Origin: Ignavibacteriaceae bacterium
Lineage (GTDB): Bacteria; Bacteroidota; Ignavibacteria; Ignavibacteriales; Ignavibacteriaceae
Assembly (NCBI GenBank): GCA_025449775.1
Contig: JANWIS010000013.1
Coordinates: 1 to 26,313 of the forward strand
DNA: 26,313 bases
Direction of reading: 5' to 3'
In this document: positions 1-7,037 of the stretch, in pieces
How positions within the stretch are numbered: the stretch's first letter is position 1
Layout: every line of letters begins with the position of its first letter
Translations under genes and position numbers: made by a program
The notes under the pieces: generated by a model
The model's database searches: none
What the model was told of the DNA's origin: nothing
The model's input: only the letters and a program-made list of their open reading frames with translations

Positions 1-1
1 G

Positions 2-913
2 CAGGCATGGATATCGGTAATGAGAGGATGCGATAAATTTTGCACTTTCTGTGTTGTACCTTTTACTCGTGGAAGAGAAAGAAGCCGTTCGCTCGAATCA
101 GTTGTTGATGAAATATTTCAGCTCTCCGAACGTGGATTTAAAGAAGTAACTCTGCTTGGTCAGAACGTTAATTCATATCGGGACCAGGAACATGATTTTG
201 CAGATTTACTATCTGTATGTGCTAGTGTAAATCGTTCGGTAAGAATAAGGTTTACAACTTCTCATCCACAGGATTTATCAGATAAGCTTTTATATACAAT
301 CGCCGGACATCCCAATATTTGTAATTACATTCACTTGCCTGTGCAATCCGGTTCAAATAGGATTCTTGAAATGATGAACCGTACTTACACAATTGAACAC
401 TATCTCAATCTTGTAGATAAAGCAAGAAAAATTATTCCGGGTGTCAGCTTCTCAACTGATATAATTTCCGGTTTCCCAACAGAGACCTATGAAGACCATG
501 TTTTAACTCTCGATGTAATGAGAACTGTAAGATACGACGGAGCTTATATGTTTAAATATTCTCCAAGGGAAGGTACAAAAGCATTCCATATAAAAGATGA
601 TATTGGTGAAGAAACAAAGACTAAACGTTTGCAGGAAATAATTAATGTACAGCAGCAAATTTCTTTGGAACTGAATCAGGAATTAGTTGGCAAGGATGAA
701 GTCATGCTTGTTGAGGGATTCAGTAAAAAATCAGATCAATTTTTATCAGGCAGAACCGATTCCAATAAAGTAATTATTATTCAGGCAGATTACAGAATTA
801 AACCCGGAGATTACGTAAAAGTAAAAATAAACCGTGCAACTTCAGGAACATTGTTTGGTGAGTTTATCGGTTTTGCAAATTTAGTTGAAGAAAACTTATC
901 ATTGACCGGATAA
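2..913 (+). CDS. miaB: tRNA-2-methylthio-N6-dimethylallyladenosine synthase MiaB (5' truncated by window edge)
   Basis: This is the C-terminal two thirds of a MiaB methylthiotransferase, the radical-SAM enzyme that converts i6A37 to ms2i6A37 in tRNAs reading UNN codons. The reading frame is open from base 2 and the ATG at base 20 is internal: the residues before it (AWISV) are the usual MiaB lead-in to the radical-SAM motif. The motif RGCDKFCTFC supplies the three cysteines binding the catalytic 4Fe-4S cluster, followed by the MiaB-typical VVPFTRGRERSR. Also visible are LGQNVNSY, the HLPVQSGS segment, and a C-terminal TRAM RNA-binding domain over about the last 65 residues (ending near GTLFGEFIG). 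The N-terminal domain that carries the auxiliary cluster lies outside the window. The RERSR context separates it from RimO, which is present separately at 11156. It leads the envelope gene run that follows. Confidence 0.95.
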   Translation, partial: QAWISVMRGCDKFCTFCVVPFTRGRERSRSLESVVDEIFQLSERGFKEVTLLGQNVNSYRDQEHDFADLLSVCASVNRSVRIRFTTSHPQDLSDKLLYTIAGHPNICNYIHLPVQSGSNRILEMMNRTYTIEHYLNLVDKARKIIPGVSFSTDIISGFPTETYEDHVLTLDVMRTVRYDGAYMFKYSPREGTKAFHIKDDIGEETKTKRLQEIINVQQQISLELNQELVGKDEVMLVEGFSKKSDQFLSGRTDSNKVIIIQADYRIKPGDYVKVKINRATSGTLFGEFIGFANLVEENLSLTG

Positions 914-951
914 TTTTAACCGGAATTTCGCGTTCATAAATCAGTTGAATA

Positions 952-1680
952 ATGTCTACGAATAAAGTAAAACCAAATTCATTCCATTTAATCATAAGTC
1001 TTCTCATATTTACATCTTTTTCTTATTCACAAGAAACAGATATCGTTCCTTATTTAAAAATGATTGAGAGTGGAAACCTTGCACAGGTCAAAGAAGGTTT
1101 AGTAGAATTAAAAGAAAAAAAACCGGATGATCCTTCAGTTATGTTTCTTGATGGTGTGTTGACTGAGAACGGGCAGGAAGCAATAATTATTTATCAGGAT
1201 ATTGTCGAAAAATATCCGAATGGTAAATATGCAGATGCAGCTCTTTATCGTGTTTATTCGTATTATTATGCTCTTGGACTCTATGATACTGCAGAAGAAA
1301 AACTCAATGAACTGACAAAATCCTACCCTGAATCGCCTTATATTAAAATTGCTGATCAGAATTTAAACTCGCAGGAAAAAAACGAAGTCGAAAAGAAACA
1401 GGAAACTCCGCCCCAGGATGGATCACTTTCAGAAGAAGATTATAAGTATACAGTTCAAGCAGGTGCATTTACAAATTTAGAGAATGCAAAGAATCTAAAT
1501 CAGGAATTTGTGAGTTCTGGAATTTTTTCACGAATGGTTGATAAAACAGTTGGTGGAACAACTTTTCATGTTGTTTATGCCGGAAAGTTTGAGAATTATG
1601 ATGATGCAGAAAATTTTCTTGGTGTTCTCAATTCAAAGTTTAAAATAAACGGAAGTATCGTTCCGGTTTCCCCAAAGTAA
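952..1680 (+). CDS. Secreted TPR-like protein with C-terminal SPOR (peptidoglycan-binding) domain
   Basis: This 242-residue exported protein has a hydrophobic signal sequence (about residues 10-26, ending SYSQ), two or three helical TPR-like repeats (about 35-140, e.g. 'EAIIIYQDIVEKYPNGKYADAALYR'-type pattern with Y/A/L spacing), a short charged linker, and a SPOR domain at about 163-238 beginning YKYTVQAGAF. SPOR domains bind denuded septal peptidoglycan glycan strands, so a periplasmic or outer-membrane-associated role in cell-envelope or division-site organisation is likely. The TPR part resembles the BamD/YbgF-type repeats used in periplasmic scaffolds. No lipobox is evident, so it is probably soluble periplasmic. 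No Shine-Dalgarno is obvious before the ATG. It sits 38 bases after miaB and 2 bases before the MBL gene, in the same transcription unit. Domain calls are firm; the cellular partner is unknown. Confidence 0.8.
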   Translation: MSTNKVKPNSFHLIISLLIFTSFSYSQETDIVPYLKMIESGNLAQVKEGLVELKEKKPDDPSVMFLDGVLTENGQEAIIIYQDIVEKYPNGKYADAALYRVYSYYYALGLYDTAEEKLNELTKSYPESPYIKIADQNLNSQEKNEVEKKQETPPQDGSLSEEDYKYTVQAGAFTNLENAKNLNQEFVSSGIFSRMVDKTVGGTTFHVVYAGKFENYDDAENFLGVLNSKFKINGSIVPVSPK

Positions 1681-1682
1681 CC

Positions 1683-2456
1683 TTGAAACTGAAATTTCTT
1701 GGTACAAGTTCAGGTAAAACCTCGGCCAAAAGAAATCACTCTTCTTTATTCTTTTCTACAGAAAATTACAACTTGCTAATAGATGCCGGTGATGGAATAT
1801 CACGTGCATTGCTGAAAAATAAAATCAATTTCATTTCAATCGATGGAATAATTTTTACTCATCTTCATCCGGATCATTATTCCGGGCTCGCATCTTTAAT
1901 TGTTCAAATGAAATTACTGAAGAGAGTTAAACCGCTTGATATTTTTATTCATCAAAAGCTGATTCAAATAATAAAGCAATTTCTTTTGCATTCGTACATC
2001 GTTAATGAGAGATTGGGATTTGAAATTCAATACAAACCATTTGAAACTGAGAATCTAATTAATATTTATGATGATTTTTCTTTTACAGCCAAAAAGAATT
2101 CTCATCTGGATAATTTGAAAGATTATACTTCAAAATTTAATGACCTGATTCCGATCAGCATAAGTTTACTTTTCAAACTAAGAAATAAAAAAATTATTTA
2201 CACTTCTGATATTGCTTCTGAAGATGATTTACTATTATTCAATGAAATTTCTCCAGACATTATGGTTGCTGAAGCAACTCATATTCCTATCAAAACACTT
2301 ATTAAAAAACTTCAGGCATTGCAATCCGGAATAACATATCTCACACATTATTCGGATGAAGATGAATCGAGGATAAGTGATATTTTGGCAAAACAGTTCA
2401 AAGAAACAGGAATTAGAATCAAGATTGCTAAAGACGGACTTTCATTGAAATTATAG
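1683..2456 (+). CDS. MBL-fold metallo-hydrolase, ribonuclease Z-like
   Basis: This 257-residue cytoplasmic metallo-beta-lactamase-fold enzyme opens with the strand MKLKFLGTSSG that is typical of the RNase Z branch. The metal motif THLHPDH provides H60, H62, D64 and H65; H141, D176 (in YTSDIAS) and H222 (in LTHYSD) are placed to complete a two-zinc site. RNase Z removes 3' trailers from tRNA precursors. The family also holds arylsulfatase- and phosphodiesterase-type hydrolases, and I see no long RNase Z exosite insertion, so tRNA 3' processing is possible but not proven. The protein is shorter than typical long-form RNase Z. Its start is a TTG, only 2 bases after the previous stop and with no clear ribosome-binding site, which suggests translational coupling to the SPOR gene. 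A tRNA-processing role would match its neighbour miaB. Confidence 0.75.
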   Translation: MKLKFLGTSSGKTSAKRNHSSLFFSTENYNLLIDAGDGISRALLKNKINFISIDGIIFTHLHPDHYSGLASLIVQMKLLKRVKPLDIFIHQKLIQIIKQFLLHSYIVNERLGFEIQYKPFETENLINIYDDFSFTAKKNSHLDNLKDYTSKFNDLIPISISLLFKLRNKKIIYTSDIASEDDLLLFNEISPDIMVAEATHIPIKTLIKKLQALQSGITYLTHYSDEDESRISDILAKQFKETGIRIKIAKDGLSLKL

Positions 2457-2470
2457 CTGAAAATTAAACT

Positions 2471-2584
2471 ATGTCACCCGAAATAAGTAAGTTTAAATTC
2501 AGTATTATAATATTTATGTTTACACTTGCGTCAGTTTGTCATTCGATACTTACTATCAAAATTTATGAACAAAGAAGAATTTAA
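2471..2584 (+). CDS. Possible 37-residue membrane peptide overlapping the activator start (doubtful)
   Basis: A short open frame with an ATG at 2471 begins 14 bases after the MBL stop and ends 20 bases inside the sigma-54 activator, in another frame. It encodes a lysine-containing N-terminus (MSPEISKFK), a strongly hydrophobic stretch of about 20 residues (FSIIIFMFTLASV...) and a basic tail (KIYEQRRI). The layout looks like a single membrane span or an uncleaved signal anchor. No Shine-Dalgarno is visible. In AT-rich DNA such frames arise often by chance, so it could equally be a non-coding leader. It is listed because it fills most of the 108-base gap before the activator and could couple translation into it. 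Confidence 0.2.
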   Translation: MSPEISKFKFSIIIFMFTLASVCHSILTIKIYEQRRI

Positions 2585-3674
2585 GAAGCAAAACGGAATA
2601 ATTGGCAGGTCAAACGAGATTAATAATCTTGTTGATACGGTAATGCATGTTTCTCAATCAGATATAACTATTCTTATTTATGGAGAAAGCGGAGTTGGTA
2701 AAGAAATTTTTGCTAGAGCAATACACAATTCAAGCAAAAGAGCAGGTAACGAACTTATCAGCGTTAATTGCGGTGCTATCCCAGAAGGGATTTTGGAAAG
2801 CGAACTATTTGGTCATAAAAAAGGATCTTTCACCGGAGCTTTTGAAAATAGAAAAGGATATTTTGAAATAGCAGATAGTGGAACATTATTTCTTGATGAA
2901 ATTGCCGAAATGCCTTTATCAACACAGGTAAAAGTTTTAAGAGCAATTGAATTTAAAGAGTTTATGAGAATAGGCGGAGAGAATATTACCAAGGTAGATG
3001 TAAGAATAATTGCAGCCACAAATAAAGATTTACAAGAACAAGTGGACAGAAGACGATTCAGAGAAGATTTATACTTCAGGATGAAAGCAGTAACGCTTAA
3101 CATTCCACCTTTACGAAACAGAAAAGAAGATATAGAATTGTTGATTCATCACTTTCTAACCGAATATTCAAACACGAGTAAAATAGCACTGCCAGCAATT
3201 ACACCTGAAGCAATAGAAATTCTTGTAAATTATAATTGGCCTGGAAATGTTCGTGAGCTTAAAAATACAATTGAAACAGCAGTTGCATTAAACAGAACCG
3301 GAATTCTGGATGAAGATTCGTTTACGGAATTGGTAACGCAAAGAGAGGAATCTTTTTCATCAAGACATCTTCCTGTTTTTTTAAGAAAGACACCGGAAGA
3401 TGCTGACAGAGAATTATTTTACAGAGCACTATTTGAGATTAAAAAAGATCTGGTTGAATTAAAGGATCTAGTTATTCAAACAAGTGGAGATGCAAGTGTT
3501 AAAGGTGATCATTCGAAGAAAAATGTTTTTTCATTGGATGAACTTGAAAAAGAAACCATTAAAGCTGCTCTCGATAAAACGAGGGGAAATAAACGGAAGG
3601 CTTCTAAATTGCTGAATATTAGTGAAAGAACCCTTTACAGGAAGATAAAACAATACGATTTAATTGAAGACTAA
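2565..3674 (+). CDS. Sigma-54-interacting AAA+ transcriptional activator with Fis-type HTH, no receiver domain
   Basis: This 369-residue bacterial enhancer-binding protein uses ATP hydrolysis to open sigma-54 RNA polymerase promoters. Starting from the ATG at 2565, it has Walker A GESGVGKE (40-47), the sigma-54-contacting loop as GSFTGA (87-92), Walker B LFLDEI (108-113), ATN sensor (151-153), the NWPGNVREL motif (about 224-232), a linker (about 268-303) with LRKTPEDADRELFYRAL, and a C-terminal Fis-type helix-turn-helix (about 321-369). The AAA+ module starts within 12 residues of the N-terminus, so no receiver, GAF or PAS input domain exists. A TTG at 2526 would add 13 residues (MRQFVIRYLLSKF) that look non-native, so I prefer the ATG, although neither has a clear ribosome-binding site. 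The linker signature and the position before lptE are what I recall for a conserved Bacteroidota family. Its target promoters are not known. Confidence 0.9.
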   Translation: MNKEEFKKQNGIIGRSNEINNLVDTVMHVSQSDITILIYGESGVGKEIFARAIHNSSKRAGNELISVNCGAIPEGILESELFGHKKGSFTGAFENRKGYFEIADSGTLFLDEIAEMPLSTQVKVLRAIEFKEFMRIGGENITKVDVRIIAATNKDLQEQVDRRRFREDLYFRMKAVTLNIPPLRNRKEDIELLIHHFLTEYSNTSKIALPAITPEAIEILVNYNWPGNVRELKNTIETAVALNRTGILDEDSFTELVTQREESFSSRHLPVFLRKTPEDADRELFYRALFEIKKDLVELKDLVIQTSGDASVKGDHSKKNVFSLDELEKETIKAALDKTRGNKRKASKLLNISERTLYRKIKQYDLIED

Positions 3675-3676
3675 AA

Positions 3677-4216
3677 TTGAATTTTTACTTAAAAGATAAA
3701 CCGCAAATAAAGCTCGCTTTAATTTTAATTGTATTGTTCGGGACAAGTATGTTGGTTAATTTTGGGTGTTGCGCTTATTCATTTACCGGTGCTTCTGTTC
3801 CGGAACACTTAAAAACAATTGCAATTCCCATTGCAGAAGACAGAAGTTCAGCGGCTATTCCAGGGTTGAGAGAACTGCTTACTGACAATATAATTCGGAA
3901 ATTTATTGACGATAACTCTCTTCAGGTAACAGAGAGAATAACAGCAAATGCTTCGCTGGAATGTGTGATCACTTCTGTTACAGATGCACCAGCAATTGTC
4001 AGTGCCGGAGAAGAGATCACATCGAGACGGCTGACGATAACAGTTAAAGTACTTTATAAAGATTTAGTGCAAAGAAAAACAATTTTTGATAAATCATTTT
4101 CCAACTACGGAGACTATGTTCCTGCTGATGTAACCAATAACAGGGACACAGCAATTCTGACAGCACTTGATAAAATTTCAGAAGATATTCTTCTTGCTGT
4201 AGTCTCAGGCTGGTAA
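3677..4216 (+). CDS. lptE: LptE-family LPS-assembly (lipo)protein
   Basis: This 179-residue exported protein matches the Bacteroidota-type LptE family, the plug and partner of the LptD outer-membrane LPS translocon. After a hydrophobic signal (about residues 11-29) comes a double cysteine (C31, C32) and the family hallmark AYSFTGASVPEHLKTIAIP. The body has the expected alternation of two-layer strands and helix, including a DNIIRKFIDDNSLQV helix and the RRLTITVKVLYKDL strand. The -3 to +1 context NFGC is a poor lipobox, so the acylated residue is uncertain. The start is a TTG 2 bases after the activator stop; the next in-frame ATG (residue 25) would destroy the signal peptide, so TTG is favoured. 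Translational coupling to the activator is likely. No lptD is in this window. Confidence 0.85.
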   Translation: MNFYLKDKPQIKLALILIVLFGTSMLVNFGCCAYSFTGASVPEHLKTIAIPIAEDRSSAAIPGLRELLTDNIIRKFIDDNSLQVTERITANASLECVITSVTDAPAIVSAGEEITSRRLTITVKVLYKDLVQRKTIFDKSFSNYGDYVPADVTNNRDTAILTALDKISEDILLAVVSGW

Positions 4217-4232
4217 TTAACAGGAAATAATT

Positions 4233-5693
4233 ATGGATGATATAGTACTAATAGGATATTTTATTTCATTATTGATTCTGTTCATCTTTGGGCTTCACGG
4301 ATTCATCCTTCTCTATTACCACAGGAAATACAGAAATGTAAACCTGCATCCGGAAATGGAATATGAAGAAAAACCTTTAGTCACAATCCAGCTCCCACTT
4401 TATAATGAACTTTACGTTGTAGAAAGATTAATAGATAAAGTTTGTGAAATTGAATACCCAAAAGAAAAATTAGAAATCCAGGTTCTCGATGATTCAACTG
4501 ATGAAACTATAAACGTTGTTGCAAAGTCTGTGGAAAAAAAGAAGAATGAAGGTTTTAATATTGAGCACATCAGGAGAAACAATCGTGAAGGATTTAAAGC
4601 CGGAGCTTTAAAAGAAGGATTAAAAATTGCCAATGGAGATTTTATTGCTATTTTCGATGCAGATTTTATTCCCCACTCAAATTTTCTAACCAAGACTTTA
4701 AAATTTTTCTCAGACGAAAATATCGGAATGGTCCAAACTCGATGGGAACATTTGAACGGAGATCACTCACTCCTCACAAGAGCACAGGCACTTGCACTCG
4801 ATGGACATTTTGTAATTGAACAATCAGTACGGAATAAGGCCGGCTTCTTCATCAACTTTAACGGAACAGGCGGGATCTGGAGAAAATCCTGTATCGAAGA
4901 TGCAGGTAACTGGCATGCTGATACTTTAACTGAAGACTTAGATCTAAGTTACCGTGCTCAACTAAATGGATGGAAGTTTATCTTCTTAAAAGATTTTACC
5001 TCACCTGCAGAACTTCCTTCTGAAATTAATGCTCTGAAGTCACAGCAATTCAGATGGACTAAAGGCGCAATCGAAACTGCAAAAAAAATTCTTCCTATGG
5101 TTTGGAAATCTGATGTTCCATTGCGGATAAAATTATACAGCTCATTTCATTTAACTAATAATATTGTATTCCCGTTTATACTTCTCGCTGCTATTTTAAA
5201 CGTCCCGCTAATCTTTATAAAAAACAGCGGCGGTTATGAAGTTTATTTTGCATTCATGTCAATATTTGTTCTTGCATTTATCAGCTCATTTCTGTTTTAT
5301 TTGTACTCACAAAAAGATATTCATCCCGACTGGCGGAAAAGGATTGTTTTGTTCCCTGTATTTATGGCAGGAAGCATGGGTTTCGCTTTGAATAACTCAC
5401 GTGCAGTTTTTGAAGGATTGTTAAATCGTAAAAGTGAATTTGTACGCACTCCAAAATTCCAACTCGTTACTGAAAAAGATACCTGGGTTGGTAAAAAATA
5501 TTCAAGCCGGAAAATCGGATTTGCAGTAATTGTTGAACTGGTGCTTGCATTCTACTGTTTAATAGGGGTTGCGTCAAGTCTCTATTTTATGGAAATAGCT
5601 GCTCTTCCTTTTCAATTATTATTTTTTGTCGGATTTTCTTTCGTTTCGATAACGTCCATCAGGCATGCTTATGCAAAAAGCAGTCACAAATAA
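4233..5693 (+). CDS. Membrane-bound family 2 glycosyltransferase (cellulose synthase-like, processive type)
   Basis: This 486-residue inner-membrane glycosyltransferase has an N-terminal membrane segment (about 5-29), a cytoplasmic GT-A domain, and a C-terminal block of about four membrane spans (roughly 303-330, 335-355, 370-390, 430-475). The GT2 signature residues are present: the nucleotide-binding VLDDS (D86/D87), DAD (D142-D144), TED (233-235) and QQFRW (271-275), the Q-x-x-R-W motif of processive beta-glycan synthases. These motifs are shared by cellulose/mannan synthase-like enzymes and by single-addition lipid glycosyltransferases, so the sugar and acceptor cannot be assigned. No PilZ domain and no BcsB/C partners are seen. 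A ribosome-binding site (AGGAA) sits 6 bases before the ATG. The neighbours are lptE upstream and a TPR protein downstream, implying a cell-surface polysaccharide or glycolipid role. Confidence 0.85.
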   Translation: MDDIVLIGYFISLLILFIFGLHGFILLYYHRKYRNVNLHPEMEYEEKPLVTIQLPLYNELYVVERLIDKVCEIEYPKEKLEIQVLDDSTDETINVVAKSVEKKKNEGFNIEHIRRNNREGFKAGALKEGLKIANGDFIAIFDADFIPHSNFLTKTLKFFSDENIGMVQTRWEHLNGDHSLLTRAQALALDGHFVIEQSVRNKAGFFINFNGTGGIWRKSCIEDAGNWHADTLTEDLDLSYRAQLNGWKFIFLKDFTSPAELPSEINALKSQQFRWTKGAIETAKKILPMVWKSDVPLRIKLYSSFHLTNNIVFPFILLAAILNVPLIFIKNSGGYEVYFAFMSIFVLAFISSFLFYLYSQKDIHPDWRKRIVLFPVFMAGSMGFALNNSRAVFEGLLNRKSEFVRTPKFQLVTEKDTWVGKKYSSRKIGFAVIVELVLAFYCLIGVASSLYFMEIAALPFQLLFFVGFSFVSITSIRHAYAKSSHK

Positions 5694-5706
5694 TTTTTGT
5701 TGAATA

Positions 5707-6378
5707 GTGGATGAAAATTTAACCGCCAGAGTAAAACTACTGTACGAGCTCAATAACAACTCTCCGTTGTTTTTGAGAACCGCCGAATATCACCTCCAAA
5801 ATGATAAAGTTCAAAATGCAGTTATAATACTCAGGAATGGAATAAAGTTTTTTCCCGAACATCCGCTTGCATTTATTTTAATGGGGAAAGCTCAGATACA
5901 ACTTGGTAATACTGATCTTGCTGCTAATTATTTTAGAAAAGCTGGTGACTTACTTAATTCAAATGATACTTTCAATTTTTATAAGGATAAATTCAATCTG
6001 CCGGAAAAAATTATTTCACCTTTTGACTCTTCACGTGGAAATATATTTCTGAATAAGTCAGACAGCGTTGAATTTCTTAATTCAAACGAAAATCAAAAAG
6101 CAGAAAATAATATTGCGATAGAAGACAGGCTTGAACAGATTGCTAAGGATGTGATGAACACAAAGTTTGAAAGAATAAATGACCCCGGAACTTATGAATA
6201 TAAAAGAACAACCGAAGGTGCGGATAAAAGTAAGCTTGCCTCAGAAACACTAGCTAAAATTTATTTATCACAGGGCGGTAAAAAGGAAGCAATAGAAATT
6301 TATAGAATATTAATCCAGCGTAACCCGGATAAAGAAGAATTCTATCTTAAAAGAATTGAAGAAATTCGCTCCTTGTAA
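5707..6378 (+). CDS. Cytoplasmic tetratricopeptide-repeat protein
   Basis: This 223-residue protein lacks a signal peptide and has TPR-type helices at both ends. The N-terminal repeats (about 18-85) include the pattern AFILMGKAQIQLGNTDLAANYF. A last repeat near the C-terminus (about 180-212) contains LASETLAKIYLSQGGKKEAI followed by NPDKEEFYLKRIEE. The middle (about 100-160) is hydrophilic and low in predicted structure. TPRs scaffold protein complexes. The location 13 bases after the membrane glycosyltransferase suggests it could be a cytoplasmic partner or regulator of that enzyme, which is inference. The start is a GTG; the ATG 4 bases later is out of frame and stops after two codons. A protein with the same C-terminal repeat pattern is, as I recall, common in Bacteroidota near the activator/lptE genes. 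Confidence 0.7.
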   Translation: MDENLTARVKLLYELNNNSPLFLRTAEYHLQNDKVQNAVIILRNGIKFFPEHPLAFILMGKAQIQLGNTDLAANYFRKAGDLLNSNDTFNFYKDKFNLPEKIISPFDSSRGNIFLNKSDSVEFLNSNENQKAENNIAIEDRLEQIAKDVMNTKFERINDPGTYEYKRTTEGADKSKLASETLAKIYLSQGGKKEAIEIYRILIQRNPDKEEFYLKRIEEIRSL

Positions 6379-6422
6379 TAATTTTAACTCTTGGTACCTT
6401 TCAGATAATAATTTCATCTCGT

Positions 6423-7037
6423 ATGTCAAAGAAGCTTCCTAATATCAAATTAAAAAAAAGTTTTTACAGGAAGGATCTGCTTCCTGTTGCAAGAAATTTA
6501 GTAGGAAAAATTTTGGTTAAAAAACATGGAAAAAATTTTCTTGCAGGAATGATTGTAGAAGTTGAAGCATATAACGGTGACTTTGATCAGGCGGCACACT
6601 CTTACGGAAGGAAAACAAAAAGAAATGAAATAATGTTTGAGGACGGAGGATATTTGTATGTTTATTTCACGTATGGTGCACATCATTGCTGTAATGTTGT
6701 AACGGGCAAAAAAGGACAGGGTACTGCTGTTTTAATACGGGCTGTTGAACCAGTTTCGGGTATTGAATTAATGGTGAAAAACCGTTTCGACAGAAAACTC
6801 AAAAACGAAAAAGAAATTTTTAATTTAACAAGCGGACCGGGTAAATTGTGCCGTGCTTTTGCAATTGATAAATCACATTCTGGAACTGACATCACTGGAA
6901 ATGAAATATTCCTTACATCCGGTAAGCGTGTACAAAAAGATGAGATTGGTACTTCAAAGAGGATTGGTATAACAAAGTCAGTCGGATTGCCGTGGAGATT
7001 TTATTTAAAAAATAATCCATACTTATCACGTAAATGA
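6423..7037 (+). CDS. mpg: DNA-3-methyladenine (alkyl-adenine) glycosylase, Mpg/AAG family
   Basis: This 204-residue base-excision-repair glycosylase flips out and cleaves 3-methyladenine, hypoxanthine and related lesions. The active site of the human AAG family can be read off directly: the catalytic Glu of EAY (E48-A49-Y50, matching E125-Y127), the stacking His (H59 in AAHS, matching H136), Tyr of YVY (Y81, matching Y159) and Asn (N91, matching N169). RNEIMF and SGPGKLCRAFAI are also typical. The length is normal for bacterial members. The last four bases (ATGA) overlap the start of the following GT9 gene, so the two are translationally coupled despite unrelated functions. No strong Shine-Dalgarno precedes the ATG. 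Confidence 0.93.
   Translation: MSKKLPNIKLKKSFYRKDLLPVARNLVGKILVKKHGKNFLAGMIVEVEAYNGDFDQAAHSYGRKTKRNEIMFEDGGYLYVYFTYGAHHCCNVVTGKKGQGTAVLIRAVEPVSGIELMVKNRFDRKLKNEKEIFNLTSGPGKLCRAFAIDKSHSGTDITGNEIFLTSGKRVQKDEIGTSKRIGITKSVGLPWRFYLKNNPYLSRK

Noticed and set aside
2526..2564. TTG start extending the activator by 13 residues
   Set aside because: The extension is hydrophobic/basic and unlike the family N-terminus; the ATG at 2565 gives a normal start just before the AAA+ domain.
2680..2871. 63-codon plus-strand frame within the activator
   Set aside because: It overlaps the Walker A to GSFTGA region of the activator in another frame; the activator frame carries all conserved motifs.
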